Shown here piece after piece: positions 15,873 through 24,394 of a DNA stretch of 39,761 bases. The translations under genes were made by a program, and so were the position numbers. The notes beneath the pieces are model-generated. The model made no database searches. It had not been told where the DNA came from and saw nothing but the letters and a program-made list of their open reading frames with translations. The stretch is taken from assembly GCA_014338005.1 (NCBI GenBank), contig QUBZ01000035.1:1-39761 (forward strand). The letters run 5' to 3'. The stretch comes from Chloroflexota bacterium (GTDB taxonomy: Bacteria > Chloroflexota > Anaerolineae > Aggregatilineales > Phototrophicaceae). Position 1 is the stretch's first letter. Every line of letters starts with the position of its first letter.

Positions 15873-17114
15873 ATGGCGACCCCGATTACCCTTTCGATGG
15901 AAGGTACATTCATCAACTGGCTGAAAAATGTCGGCGAAACGGTTAAGGCCGGGGATGTGGTGGCCGAAGTCGAATCCGACAAGGCGACCATTGAAATCGA
16001 AGCGCCCGCCGCCGGGGTGCTGAGCGCGCAAAACGCCCAACCCGGCGACTCGCTGGCGGAAGGCGCGGTGATCGGCCAGATCGGCGAGTCGGCTGCCGCG
16101 CCGGCCCCCGCTGCGCCCGCGCCTATGCCGGCGGCTGAACCCGCGCCGGCCCCCGCTGCGCCCGCGCCCATGCCGGCGGATGCCCCTGCGCCCAAACGGG
16201 CCAACGGCGCGCCGCCCGCCGCGCCGATGCCGGAAATCCGCGTGAAGGCTTCGCCGCTGGCGCGCCGCATCGCCGAGGAAAAAGGCATTGATCTGCGCCA
16301 GGTGGCCGGGACCGGGCCGGGGGGACGTATCACCAAAGAGGACGTGGAGGGCTTTACGCCGCCGCCCGCGCCTTCCCCGACGGTTGTCACTGTGCCGGGG
16401 CGCAAGCTGCCGGAAGGCCCGGACGTGGAGATCATCGAGATCAGCACCATGCGTAAACGCATCGCCGCCGGGACGATGGAAAGCAACCAGACCACGCCGA
16501 CCTTTTTTGTGACGGTCGAAAGCGACGTGGCCGCGCTGATGGCGCTGCGTAAACAGCTTAACGACAGCCTGCCGGAAGGCGCGACTAAAATCAGCGTTAA
16601 CGATCTGATCGTGAAGGCGGTGGCGCTGGCGCTGCGGCAGTTCCCGAACCTCAATTCGCATTACTACGGCGACAAACTCGCCCGCCATCTGCGGGTCAAT
16701 ATCGGCATCGCGGTGGCCGTGCCGCAGGGCGGCGTCATTTACGTGGTAGCGAAAGACGCCGATAAACTTTCGCTTGGCGCGCTGGCGGAACTGAATAAAG
16801 CCATGATTGCCCGCGCCCGCGAGGGCAAAATCAAGCCCGACGACATCAGCGGCGCGACCTTCAGCATCAGCAACCTGGGGCCGTATGATGTGGAGCATTT
16901 CACCGCCATCATCAACCCGCCGGAAGCCGGCGTGCTGGCGGTCGGTTCGGCGCGCGCTGTGCCGGTGGTCAAAGAGGGCGGCACGCTCGGCGTCGGCCAG
17001 CGGATGCGCGTCACACTCAGCGTGGATCACCGCGTCAGCGACGGCGCGGAGGGCGCGGAATTTTTGCAGTTCTTCCGCCAGTTGATCGAAAACCCGATGC
17101 GGCTGCTGATCTAA
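15873..17114 (+). CDS. pdhC: Dihydrolipoamide acyltransferase (E2) of the 2-oxoacid dehydrogenase complex
   Basis: Core of the complex: it accepts the acyl group on lipoyl-lysine and transfers it to CoA. The 413 residues show three domains in order: one lipoyl domain (1-72) with the attachment Lys37 in ESDKATIE; an Ala-Pro-Met linker (about 74-118); a peripheral-subunit-binding domain (about 122-160, KASPLARRIAEEKGIDLRQV); a second linker; and the catalytic domain (185-413) with the active-site HxxxDG as DHRVSDGAEGA (His386, Asp390). All key residues are present. The linker coding DNA contains near-exact direct repeats (about 16100-16180). The E3 that reoxidises lipoamide must be encoded elsewhere. 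Confidence 0.95.
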   Translation: MATPITLSMEGTFINWLKNVGETVKAGDVVAEVESDKATIEIEAPAAGVLSAQNAQPGDSLAEGAVIGQIGESAAAPAPAAPAPMPAAEPAPAPAAPAPMPADAPAPKRANGAPPAAPMPEIRVKASPLARRIAEEKGIDLRQVAGTGPGGRITKEDVEGFTPPPAPSPTVVTVPGRKLPEGPDVEIIEISTMRKRIAAGTMESNQTTPTFFVTVESDVAALMALRKQLNDSLPEGATKISVNDLIVKAVALALRQFPNLNSHYYGDKLARHLRVNIGIAVAVPQGGVIYVVAKDADKLSLGALAELNKAMIARAREGKIKPDDISGATFSISNLGPYDVEHFTAIINPPEAGVLAVGSARAVPVVKEGGTLGVGQRMRVTLSVDHRVSDGAEGAEFLQFFRQLIENPMRLLI

Positions 17115-17120
17115 GTGCCG

Positions 17121-17183
17121 ACCTCACCCCTAACCCCTCTCCAAACGGAGAGGGGAGTCGCGCGCAGCGCGGCGGGGTGAGGT
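17121..17183. repeat. Nested palindromic intergenic element after pdhC
   Basis: Outer arms ACCTCACCCC (17121-17130) and GGGGTGAGGT (17174-17183) are perfectly complementary. Inside them CCCCTCTCC (17134-17142) pairs perfectly with GGAGAGGGG (17147-17155), followed by a small GCGC hairpin. Sequences beginning CCTCACCCCTAACCCCTCTCC-like are familiar to me as dispersed intergenic repeats in several bacterial phyla. It may serve as the operon 3' end, although no T-run follows. Confidence 0.6.
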
Positions 17184-17348
17184 TGACCGTTTAACATCCA
17201 CGCGGGCATTTTACAGGGACGGCCACAAATGGGCGCATTTCGGTGCGCCCGTTTTGATTCCTGGGAACTAAAGCGCCCCGCTTATCGTCTTTATCTCAAA
17301 GTACAGTATCCTAAGAGTCAAAACGGCCATTGTGAGGATGTTTTTAGT

Positions 17349-17768
17349 ATGATGGAGCCAACCAACCCGATTGATATTCTCATCCGCCTGCTGGTGATTC
17401 TGTTCCTCATCTTTTTGGGCACAACCCAGAGCGTTACGCCGCCGGGCGGCGGTGGCGGCGGCGCGCCGGTCAGCCGCAGCCTGACGGTTATCGAAAACGT
17501 GGAAGTCATCACGCTCGAATCCTACCCGTACCAGTTGATGCTCAACGTCAGCGGCTACCAGCCGGACGGCTGCCAGCTGTCGGTGCTGGTCGAACAGCGC
17601 CGCGAGGGCAGCACCGTATTCGTGCAGATTTACCGCGAAGTGCCGCTGGACATGATCTGCACCATGCAGCTTGTGCCGTATAACGACACTATCCGGCTGG
17701 ACGGCGGCTTCGAGAGCGGCGTTTACCAGATCAACGTCAACGGCATGGTGGTGAATGTGAATTTGTGA
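17349..17768 (+). CDS. Membrane-anchored extracytoplasmic protein, unrecognised
   Basis: A 139-residue protein with an N-terminal membrane segment (about 10-26, ILIRLLVILFLIFLG), a flexible Pro/Gly linker (about 31-41, PPGGGGGG) and a roughly 95-residue domain predicted to be beta-rich that contains two Cys (in DGCQLSV and MICTMQ) which could form a disulfide. I do not recognise the family. The start at 17349 is used because GAGGA lies upstream; the frame is open further left to 17229 but without a ribosome site, and it would add a non-hydrophobic N-terminus. It lies 70 bases before the DUF4139 gene in the same direction and may be co-transcribed with it. Confidence 0.7.
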   Translation: MMEPTNPIDILIRLLVILFLIFLGTTQSVTPPGGGGGGAPVSRSLTVIENVEVITLESYPYQLMLNVSGYQPDGCQLSVLVEQRREGSTVFVQIYREVPLDMICTMQLVPYNDTIRLDGGFESGVYQINVNGMVVNVNL

Positions 17769-17838
17769 TTTCCGGCAGTCATTTTTGACTCGGCACTCAG
17801 TATTTGTACCACATTACTTTTTCAGGAGAGAGACACCC

Positions 17839-19287
17839 ATGACCCGAAAAGCCTTTTCCGTCTTATGTGCGGTCGCGCTGCTGCTGCTGGCCGCTGCCGC
17901 CGCCGGCGCGCAGGATGCGCCGCAGCCGGGCGTCAGCCTGACCATCTACAACCGGGGGACGGCGCTGGTGCAGGATCGCCGCACTTTCGAGCTTCAGGCC
18001 GGCGTCAGCACCCTGGACTTTACCGATGTGGCGGCCACCATTGACCCCACCTCCGTCAGCTTCAAATCGCTGACCGACCCGGCAGGCACAATCGTGCTGG
18101 AACAGAACTACGTTTATGATCTGGTGGACAGCGCGGCGCTGCTGCGGCGCTACCTGGATGAGCAGATTCAGGTCACGACCCAGGACGGCGCGGTTTATGC
18201 CGGCCAGCTTTTGAGCGGGCGCGGCAGCGAAATCATCCTGCGCCAGGACGACGGGCAGGTGGCGGTCGTGCGGCTGGACAAAATCCGCGACGTGCGCTTC
18301 CCGGCGCTGCCGGAGGGCCTCATCACCCGGCCTACGCTGCGCTGGCTGCTGCAAAGCGCCGGCGGCCCGCAGCAGGTAGAACTGACCTATCTGGCGGGCG
18401 GCATGAACTGGTCGGCGGATTATATCGTGCTGCTGGCGAACGGCGGCGGCAGCCTTGACCTGAACGGCTGGGTGACGCTGACCAACACCAGCGGCACGAG
18501 CTACGCCGACGCCCAGGTCAAGTTGGTGGCCGGCGACGTGAACCGCCTGCCAGAACGGGGAGTGGAAACCCCGGCGTTCGAAGTGCAGGATATGGCGATG
18601 CCCACCGCCGCCGCCGCGCCCCAGGTCGAACAGCGCGACATCTTCGAGTATAAACTGTACGAGATTCAGCGTCCGGTGACGGTCGCCAATAACGAAACCA
18701 AACAGGTCGAGTTCGTCACCTCAGCGGGTGTCCCGGCCACTACTTTTTACGTCTACGACGCCGGCAGCCCGTTTTACGGCTACTACGGCCCGGTCACCGA
18801 CCAGTATTACGGCCAGTCTGACATCACGACCGTGCAGAACTGGCTGGAATTTTCGACCGGGGAAGACGGCGGCGCGAACGCCGACCTGCCCGCCGGGCGC
18901 ATCCGGGTGTACCAGGAAGACGTGGACGGCGCGGCGCTGCTGATCGGCGAGAACACGCTTGACCACACGCCGAAAGGCGAAAAAGTGCAGCTGCTCCTGG
19001 GCAACGCCTTCGACCTGGTGGGCGAACGCACGCAGACCAGCTTCCAGTTCATCGCCCGCAATGTCATCGAGGAAACCTACGAGATCAAACTTCGCAACCG
19101 CAAGGAAGATCAGGCCGTCGAAATCCGCGTGCCGGAGCGCCTGTTCCGCTGGAGCAACTGGGAAGTCCTCGCCGCCTCCGACGCCTATACGCGACTGAAC
19201 GCCTGGACGATTGAGTTCCGCGCCACCGTTGAACCGGGGCAGGAGAAGGTCATCACCTACACCGTGCGCTACACCTGGCCGAATTAA
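17839..19287 (+). CDS. DUF4139 domain-containing exported protein
   Basis: A 482-residue secreted or surface protein. The signal peptide covers about 1-24 (MTRKAF, hydrophobic stretch, AGAQD). The mature part begins with a beta-rich DUF4140-like segment (VSLTIYNRGTALVQDRRTFEL) and continues into DUF4139, with VELTYLAGGMNWSADYIVLL and the C-terminal beta domain including ETYEIKLRNRKEDQAVEIRVPE and VTYTVRYTW-like strands. Its role is unknown; the fold suggests a beta-sandwich mucoidy-related family. ATG 17839 follows CAGGAGAGAGA. The gene ends at a clear intrinsic terminator 24 bases past the stop. Confidence 0.85.
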   Translation: MTRKAFSVLCAVALLLLAAAAAGAQDAPQPGVSLTIYNRGTALVQDRRTFELQAGVSTLDFTDVAATIDPTSVSFKSLTDPAGTIVLEQNYVYDLVDSAALLRRYLDEQIQVTTQDGAVYAGQLLSGRGSEIILRQDDGQVAVVRLDKIRDVRFPALPEGLITRPTLRWLLQSAGGPQQVELTYLAGGMNWSADYIVLLANGGGSLDLNGWVTLTNTSGTSYADAQVKLVAGDVNRLPERGVETPAFEVQDMAMPTAAAAPQVEQRDIFEYKLYEIQRPVTVANNETKQVEFVTSAGVPATTFYVYDAGSPFYGYYGPVTDQYYGQSDITTVQNWLEFSTGEDGGANADLPAGRIRVYQEDVDGAALLIGENTLDHTPKGEKVQLLLGNAFDLVGERTQTSFQFIARNVIEETYEIKLRNRKEDQAVEIRVPERLFRWSNWEVLAASDAYTRLNAWTIEFRATVEPGQEKVITYTVRYTWPN

Positions 19288-19307
19288 CCCGGCCAGCCGC
19301 AGCAGCC

Positions 19308-19336
19308 AAAAACAGCCTCAAACGAGGCTGTTTTTT
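19308..19336 (+). terminator. Bidirectional intrinsic terminator
   Basis: AACAGCCTC (19311-19319), loop AAAC, GAGGCTGTT (19324-19332) and a T-run to 19336. The A-run at 19308-19312 gives a U-run in the opposite direction. It therefore serves the DUF4139 gene from the left and tRNA-Arg from the right, ending 7 bases past the tRNA 3' end. Confidence 0.9.
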
Positions 19337-19342
19337 ATGTTC

Positions 19343-19418
19343 TGGCGTGCCTGGAGGGATTCGAACCCCCGGCCCTTTGCTCCGTAGGCAAATGCTCTAT
19401 CCACTGAGCTACAGGCAC
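19343..19418 (-). tRNA. tRNA-Arg (anticodon ACG)
   Basis: A full cloverleaf reads on the minus strand: acceptor GTGCCTG/CAGGCAC, D-arm GCTC...GAGC, anticodon stem TTTGC/GCAAA with loop CTACGGA, variable loop GGGCC, T-arm GGGGG-TTCGAAT-CCCTC and discriminator G. The 3' CCA (19345-19343) is encoded. The ACG anticodon reads CGN Arg codons after A34-to-inosine editing. A promoter lies just upstream and a terminator just downstream, so it is a single-tRNA unit. Confidence 0.97.
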
Positions 19419-19430
19419 GTATTGACCATT

Positions 19431-19459
19431 ATGGTAACACGGTTGCGCGGCGGGGTCAA
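19431..19459 (-). promoter_or_regulatory. Promoter of tRNA-Arg
   Basis: On the minus strand TTGACC (19459-19454) and TACCAT (19436-19431) are 17 bases apart. The predicted start is about 6 bases before the mature tRNA 5' end. Confidence 0.6.
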
Positions 19460-19568
19460 GGCATAATCCGGCGGGCGCGGGAGGGCTGCGGAACGAATGT
19501 GTTTTTGCGCTGCGGGCGATTCGCTGCTAATCTGGATTCGGGATGGACTGATAATTGAGAGTAAACCT

Positions 19569-20801
19569 GTGAAGATTTTGCAGCGTTTGTTACCGATCCT
19601 GCTGCTGGCGCTGGCGGCCTGCGGCGGCGATACCGGCGGCGAAGCGGCCAGCCTGCCGACCGCCACGCTCGCGCCCATCGTCAGCATGACACCGCGTTTT
19701 ACGGCCACACCCGTCCCGTCACGGACGCCGCTGCCGACCAACACCTACACGCCGTCGCCCACGCCGATCACGCCCACGCCGTCGAATACGTTCACGCCGT
19801 CGCCCACGCCGCCCGTCACCGGCATCGTCGCATCCTTGCAAACGGTCAACGTGCGGCAGGGGCCGGGCGTCAACTTCAGCGCCATTCGCGCGCTCGTCCC
19901 CGGCACAGGCGTCGAAGTACTGGGGCAGAACGAAGACGGCAAGTGGCTGAATATCAAAATGGAGGATGGGACAGAAGGCTGGATTGCTACCAGCCTGGTG
20001 CGGGTGAACCCCGCGCCGACGCTGTTCCCGACCGCCACCCCCTCCCCTGACCTGACCGCCCTGGCGCTGGGTACGCCGCTGCCGACCGCCGTCTTGGGCG
20101 GCGGCACGATCACACCCACGCCGCCGCGTTCGGCCAGCACGCCCACACTGCCCGGCTCGGAGATGCCCACGCCGGAAACGACCGAAACGCTCACCTTCGC
20201 CCTGCCGGTGATTGATGTGGATTCCATCCAGCAGACGGCAACGGCGCTGGCTGGCGGTACGGGCATTCCCACCTCGACGCCCTTCCCCACGCCGGGGCCG
20301 GTCACCGCGACTGCTCTGGCAGGCACGGCGGCGGTCGTCACGCCCACCTTCACGCCGCTGGCGCTGACGCCCGGAACCGGCAGCGAGGGCAGCAGCGGCC
20401 CGCAGCAGGGTATAGACGTGCTGGCCTACTGCGACAACCCGCTGTTCGGCAACCCCGCGCCGAGCAGCTTAACAACCGGGGCAACCATTGACATTTTCTG
20501 GAGCTGGTTCGCCAGTGAGCGCGAGTATATCCAGCAGCATGTGGATAACGCGCTCTACGATGTGCGGGTGAACGGCGTGCCGCTGCAAAACTGGCGTTCA
20601 CATATCAGCCGGGTGCGCCAGCAGGCTGACGGCAACTACTGGGTTTACTGGTTCGTGCCTTACGGCCCGCTCCAACCCGGCCAGTATACCATCACCTACA
20701 GCGTCACCTGGCGCAGCCGTATCACCGACGGTTACGACTTTTTCGGGCCAGGCACGACGACGGTCAGCGAAAGCGGCACCTGCACTTTCACCGTGCGGTG
20801 A
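19569..20801 (+). CDS. SH3b-domain lipoprotein with Thr-Pro linkers
   Basis: A 410-residue surface lipoprotein. From GTG 19569 the N-terminus is a lipoprotein signal with lipobox LALAAC (Cys18). A longer frame to 19497 would place unrelated residues before it. A Thr/Pro-rich stalk (about 30-83) leads to a bacterial SH3 domain (84-147; VNVRQGPGVNF, WLNIKMEDGTEGWIA), typical of cell-wall or peptide binding. A second long Thr/Pro linker (about 150-300) follows. The C-terminal domain (about 305-410) is aromatic-rich and beta-like (IDIFWSWFASEREY, YWVYWFVPYGPLQPGQY), which I do not recognise. GAGAG lies eight bases before the start. The layout echoes the extracellular half of the kinase at 29558-32926. 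Confidence 0.85.
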   Translation: MKILQRLLPILLLALAACGGDTGGEAASLPTATLAPIVSMTPRFTATPVPSRTPLPTNTYTPSPTPITPTPSNTFTPSPTPPVTGIVASLQTVNVRQGPGVNFSAIRALVPGTGVEVLGQNEDGKWLNIKMEDGTEGWIATSLVRVNPAPTLFPTATPSPDLTALALGTPLPTAVLGGGTITPTPPRSASTPTLPGSEMPTPETTETLTFALPVIDVDSIQQTATALAGGTGIPTSTPFPTPGPVTATALAGTAAVVTPTFTPLALTPGTGSEGSSGPQQGIDVLAYCDNPLFGNPAPSSLTTGATIDIFWSWFASEREYIQQHVDNALYDVRVNGVPLQNWRSHISRVRQQADGNYWVYWFVPYGPLQPGQYTITYSVTWRSRITDGYDFFGPGTTTVSESGTCTFTVR

Positions 20802-20810
20802 GCCGGAAAT

Positions 20811-21320
20811 CTAAAAATCGAGGGTTTTCCGCAGCATCACAGTGGTCGTGCCGTCGGGCTGAAGTTCTGGCGCGCCGATGGTGTTATAACCCTGCCGCGC
20901 CCAGAACCGGAGCGCCGCCGGGTTGTTAGTCTGCACCGCTGCCAGGACGGCGCGGGCGAGGTGATCTCGATAGAGGAACTGTTCGATGTGGGCGAGGACG
21001 CGCGCGCCCAGCCCCGCGCCCCGGTACGGCTGCGCGATCATCAGCAGTTCGATGAAGGCGTGAAACCGCTCGCCCCCAAAGCCTGCCGGTATCACATCCA
21101 GGACGCCGCGCATCAAGCCGTCCCGGTCGAAGATGCCGTAGAATATTCCACCGGCTTCGGCAGACAGCGCCAGGTCTTTTTGCACCGTTTCCGGCGAGGC
21201 CGCCGCCGTCCCCAGCGCCAGAAAATCCTCGCTCTGCCGGTAAACGGCCAGCACCGCCGGCAGGTCGTCTGCCGTGACGGGGCGGAGGGAAAAATCGTTT
21301 TCTGCTGCCACCGTACCCAC
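20811..21320 (-). CDS. GNAT family N-acetyltransferase
   Basis: A 169-residue cytoplasmic acyl-CoA-dependent acetyltransferase; substrate unknown. The acetyl-CoA loop motif reads QPYRGAGLGARVLAHIEQFL (Q/RxxGxG/A type), and the C-terminal TNNPAALRFWARQGYNTIG is the classic GNAT motif B. The start is GTG. It is convergent with the SH3b lipoprotein gene (10 bases between stops) and about 60 bases downstream of the R3H ATPase gene, so it may be the last gene of that minus-strand operon. Confidence 0.88.
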   Translation of the reverse strand: MGTVAAENDFSLRPVTADDLPAVLAVYRQSEDFLALGTAAASPETVQKDLALSAEAGGIFYGIFDRDGLMRGVLDVIPAGFGGERFHAFIELLMIAQPYRGAGLGARVLAHIEQFLYRDHLARAVLAAVQTNNPAALRFWARQGYNTIGAPELQPDGTTTVMLRKTLDF

Positions 21321-21382
21321 TTCGACACCACTGCGTTTAAAAAGCAGTTCGGGGCGAACTGCCGCCCGCCCCGAAACCTCGC

Positions 21383-22999
21383 CTACAGATAGTCCGCGTG
21401 GATGATGCGGACGTGCCGCGCCGGTTCTTCGCCGTAACTCTGCGATCCCAGGTCGGCCTCCCGCGCCAGTTCATGCTGCAAACGGCGGATGTGGGGCGCC
21501 TGGGGCGAAAGATCAACGTAATGCGCCCCGGCGCGGACGCGGGCAATCGCCACCCGCGCTTCTTCAATCGCCTGGCTGGCCGGGTCGCGGTAGTCGGCGT
21601 CCAGTTGGAACACATCCATCAGGAAGGATTCCATCTGCGAGATGGTATTGGCGCGCAGCACGTAAATCGGCATCCCGCGCCGCTCGGCATCCACGATCAA
21701 ACGCGGGCGGCGGCGGTAGTAGTTCTTCAGCGTCACAATCGCATCCGCCTGGCCGAAATCATCCACCAGGTTAACCGGGACGCGCAGCCGCCGCGCCGAC
21801 TGCTGCAAGCGGTTGCGCGCCACGCCGTAGGCATACAGCCGCAGCGGTTCGCCGCGCGCACCGCCGTTGCCGGCCTCCCGAACCGGCATGACCATTGTAT
21901 CGGTGGGTTTGCCGCCCCGCCGGCTGGACGTGCCGTTGCGACCGCCGGTGCGGTCGGCCAGGGCTTTTAACTCCGGCTGGCCGGTTTCGATCTCGATTTC
22001 GCCCGCCGCGTTGCGGGTGCGGATTTCCACCGGCAGCGGGCGGCCTCGCAGCATGGCGTCCACCGAAGCGGCCACGTCTTCATGAATCACCAGCCGGTCG
22101 CGAGTCTGGATTTCGATCAATACGTCAAAAGTGGGCGGCGAGCGGCGCTCCAGCACCGTTTTTTGCGTCCCTCGGCGGCGGGCTTCCTCGTCAGAAAGCG
22201 TGACCGACTCGATGCCGCCGACCAGATCGGACAGCGTGGGGTTGAGCAGCAGGTTTTCCAGCGAATTGCCGTGCGCCGTGCCGATTAACTGCACGCCGCG
22301 CTCGGCGATGGTGCGGGCGGCCATCGCTTCCAGTTCGCGCCCGATTTCATCAATGACGATCACTTCTGGGTTGTGGTTCTCGACCGCTTCGATCATCACT
22401 TCATGCTGGCGGTCGGGGCGGGAAACCTGCATCCGGCGCGCCCTGCCGACGGCGGGGTGCGGCACGTCGCCGTCGCCGCCGATCTCGTTAGAGGTGTCTA
22501 CGATGACGACACGGCGGCTGTCGGCCAGCACGCGAGCGGCCTCGCGCAGCATGGTAGTTTTGCCCACGCCGGGCGGCCCCATCATCAGGATGCTCTGGCC
22601 GGTTTCGATTAAGTCCTGAAGGATTTCAATCGTGCCGTACACCGCGCGCCCCACGCGGCAGGTCAGGCCGACGACATCGCCGCGCCGGTTGCGGATGGCC
22701 GAAATGCGGTGCAGCGTGCGCTCCAGGCCGGCGCGGTTATCGGCATCAAACGCGCCGATGTTGGCGACGACCGTATCAATGTCGGCGCGCGTGATCTCCT
22801 CGTCCATCAGCTGAATTTCACGCTCAAAAAAGCGGGCAGTAGGGACGCGCCCCAGATCAAGCACGATCTCTAACAGGTCGTCTGTATTGCCGATAGTGTC
22901 CAGGGCCTTGCTCAAGCGAGCCGGTAAAACTCGTTTGAGTTCGAGGATATTGTCGGTTATACGTCGTTCCATAAAGGCGATAAAAAACTCCTCATCCAT
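21383..22999 (-). CDS. R3H-domain AAA ATPase (SpoIIIAA/Ycf45-like single-stranded nucleic acid-binding protein)
   Basis: A 538-residue ATPase. After an N-terminal region it has a SpoIIIAA-like P-loop domain with Walker A GPPGVGKTT (141-149), Walker B VIVIDEIG (213-220) and a sensor region IGTAHGNSLENLL. The C-terminus carries an R3H domain (about 475-535) with RRLQHELAREADLGSQSYG and PARHVRI, which binds single-stranded nucleic acid. Family members are widespread in cyanobacteria, Chloroflexota and plastids, with poorly defined RNA/DNA roles. The ATG overlaps the end of the upstream gene (ATGGATGA), so translation is coupled. A strong GAGGAG occurs just inside the frame but is badly spaced for any later ATG. 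Confidence 0.9.
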   Translation of the reverse strand: MDEEFFIAFMERRITDNILELKRVLPARLSKALDTIGNTDDLLEIVLDLGRVPTARFFEREIQLMDEEITRADIDTVVANIGAFDADNRAGLERTLHRISAIRNRRGDVVGLTCRVGRAVYGTIEILQDLIETGQSILMMGPPGVGKTTMLREAARVLADSRRVVIVDTSNEIGGDGDVPHPAVGRARRMQVSRPDRQHEVMIEAVENHNPEVIVIDEIGRELEAMAARTIAERGVQLIGTAHGNSLENLLLNPTLSDLVGGIESVTLSDEEARRRGTQKTVLERRSPPTFDVLIEIQTRDRLVIHEDVAASVDAMLRGRPLPVEIRTRNAAGEIEIETGQPELKALADRTGGRNGTSSRRGGKPTDTMVMPVREAGNGGARGEPLRLYAYGVARNRLQQSARRLRVPVNLVDDFGQADAIVTLKNYYRRRPRLIVDAERRGMPIYVLRANTISQMESFLMDVFQLDADYRDPASQAIEEARVAIARVRAGAHYVDLSPQAPHIRRLQHELAREADLGSQSYGEEPARHVRIIHADYL

Positions 23000-23966
23000 G
23001 CCGGTACGAGTCGATAATGCCGCTGGTAGGCGGCTTGACCGGGCTGGGTGTTACAGCCTCCAGTTTGTGGTGCAGCGGCGCGAAAGCTGTCGCGCGTACA
23101 CCAGCAGTAATATGTTTAATCATCACGGCCTGCCGCGCGCGTTGTTCAAAGCCCAGGTCGAGCAGCACGCTGTCCAGCCAATCCTGGTAGCGGCGCACGC
23201 GCACGTACACCGGCAGTTTGTCGCGCCCCGTGCGGGCGACGGCTGCCGCAATGATCGCCGGCGCTTCGTTAAAGATGTCCGGGTGCAGGTGAGGCATCAG
23301 GTAAACGCCCGATTTACCCTCCGCCACCGCGATATACCCTTCAAGCCGGTCGTTTTTACGGTAAATCAATCCGTGTCCGTCGCCGGGTAAATCCGGGATT
23401 TGCTGAACCAGGCGCGGCACGATGTTGCTGTGCAGCATCTGGATTTCCGGCAGGTCGGCGTCGGTCGCTCTCAGCAGTTCCGCCGGCTGCGGCAGGCAGG
23501 CCGCGCCGGGTACATACTGCCAGATTTCCTGGCGGGCATAAATCGAATAACTGGCCGTCCGAATCGTCCTGAACAGCGGCATATCCTCGTCTACTTCGGC
23601 GGCCAGCAGGTGCGCGCCGCGTTTGCCGGCCTCCACCGCCATCGCGTCCAGGATGTGCAGCCAGGTATGGTCGTCCTCGTCCTCTGACTCCGGCGCGGGG
23701 GCGATGTAAGCCACGTGCGCGCAGTGGCCCTCCGGCTTCAACCGGAACTGCCCGACCACCTGCTGCTTGCCGGAACGGGTGATGAGCGTATGCACGCCGC
23801 GATAGGGCAGCAGCAGATTGAAGATGATTCCGCCGTGATATGGCGACCCGGCGTTCTGAGTAAAACACAGCTCGCTGTCCAGAACGGCACCGTTTTCGCT
23901 CAGGCGTTTGACCAGCGGCAAGTCCACCAGTTTTATTGCGCGGGTTTCGGTCGTATCACGCACCAT
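22992..23966 (-). CDS. Tandem GNAT-like acetyltransferase
   Basis: A 324-residue protein that appears to contain two GNAT folds: an N-terminal half with a degraded acetyl-CoA region (about 1-160, including VVGQFRLKPEGHCAHVAYIAP and WLHILDAMAVEAGKRGAHLLAAEV) and a C-terminal half (about 160-300, with RATDADLPEIQMLH and LPVYVRVRRYQDWLDSVLLDLGFE). No clear Q/RxxGxG/A loop is visible, so catalysis is uncertain. Its stop overlaps the start of the R3H ATPase gene, suggesting linked stoichiometry. Its own ATG overlaps by one base the stop (TGATG) of a 40-codon upstream frame. The family call is moderate; I do not know the substrate. Confidence 0.65.
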   Translation of the reverse strand: MVRDTTETRAIKLVDLPLVKRLSENGAVLDSELCFTQNAGSPYHGGIIFNLLLPYRGVHTLITRSGKQQVVGQFRLKPEGHCAHVAYIAPAPESEDEDDHTWLHILDAMAVEAGKRGAHLLAAEVDEDMPLFRTIRTASYSIYARQEIWQYVPGAACLPQPAELLRATDADLPEIQMLHSNIVPRLVQQIPDLPGDGHGLIYRKNDRLEGYIAVAEGKSGVYLMPHLHPDIFNEAPAIIAAAVARTGRDKLPVYVRVRRYQDWLDSVLLDLGFEQRARQAVMIKHITAGVRATAFAPLHHKLEAVTPSPVKPPTSGIIDSYRHG

Positions 23967-24088
23967 CAGCCTCTTTGGGAAAACACTGCCGATCCAGCAC
24001 GATACCCCCTGCGCCAGCCGGAGTTAAAGGAACTACCTGCGGTGAGAGTGGGTGGTATGAGGTAAACACGGGCGATAGAATTTTTCAT
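23966..24088 (-). CDS. 40-residue upstream ORF coupled to the tandem-GNAT gene
   Basis: A minus-strand frame begins at ATG 24088, within a few bases of the start site predicted from a near-consensus promoter (24097-24124), so its mRNA would be almost leaderless. It encodes 40 residues beginning MKNSIARVYLIPPTLTAG, with a basic, Gly/Ser-rich second half, and ends at TGA 23968-23966. That stop overlaps the ATG of the GNAT gene by one base. The position suggests a leader whose translation feeds ribosomes to the downstream gene. I do not recognise the peptide. Confidence 0.4.
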   Translation of the reverse strand: MKNSIARVYLIPPTLTAGSSFNSGWRRGYRAGSAVFSQRG

Positions 24089-24096
24089 TAAGGTCT

Positions 24097-24124
24097 ATTG
24101 TAGCATTCTCAGCTTAATTGGCAA
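24097..24124 (-). promoter_or_regulatory. Promoter of the GNAT-R3H ATPase operon
   Basis: On the minus strand TTGCCA (24124-24119) and TACAAT (24102-24097) are 16 bases apart, each one mismatch from consensus. The predicted start is near 24090, next to ATG 24088. Confidence 0.65.
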
Positions 24125-24319
24125 TCCTGATACCCTGGATGTTTTACCCAATCCCACCTATCTTACGCCTTTCAGGTGAGAATTTGATGAATAGTATAAA
24201 TGCCGCTGTTCGGATTATAAAGGGTCAAAATAGCTCACAAAGGGCAGTGTTCCGTGTCGAAAGCCGCCGCAAACAGGCGCACATCCGCTGCGGGCAAAAC
24301 AGTTTAAAAAGCTGACCCC

Positions 24320-24348
24320 TTGACGCTTCCCCATTCCACCCTTACACT
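24320..24348 (+). promoter_or_regulatory. Promoter of the riboswitch-SulP transcript
   Basis: TTGACG (24320-24325) and TACACT (24343-24348) are exactly 17 bases apart. The predicted start is near 24355, giving a leader of about 265 bases. Between the two divergent promoters (24125-24319) I see no gene or clear structure. Confidence 0.6.
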
Positions 24349-24394
24349 GAAAAACGTTCGCCCAGATAAATAAATCTTCATCAATACAGACGAA

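Noticed and set aside
15744..17030. 428-codon minus-strand open frame opposite the E2 gene
   Set aside because: Low-complexity Arg/His/Gly-rich translation, antisense to a complete E2 with all catalytic residues; no start signals.
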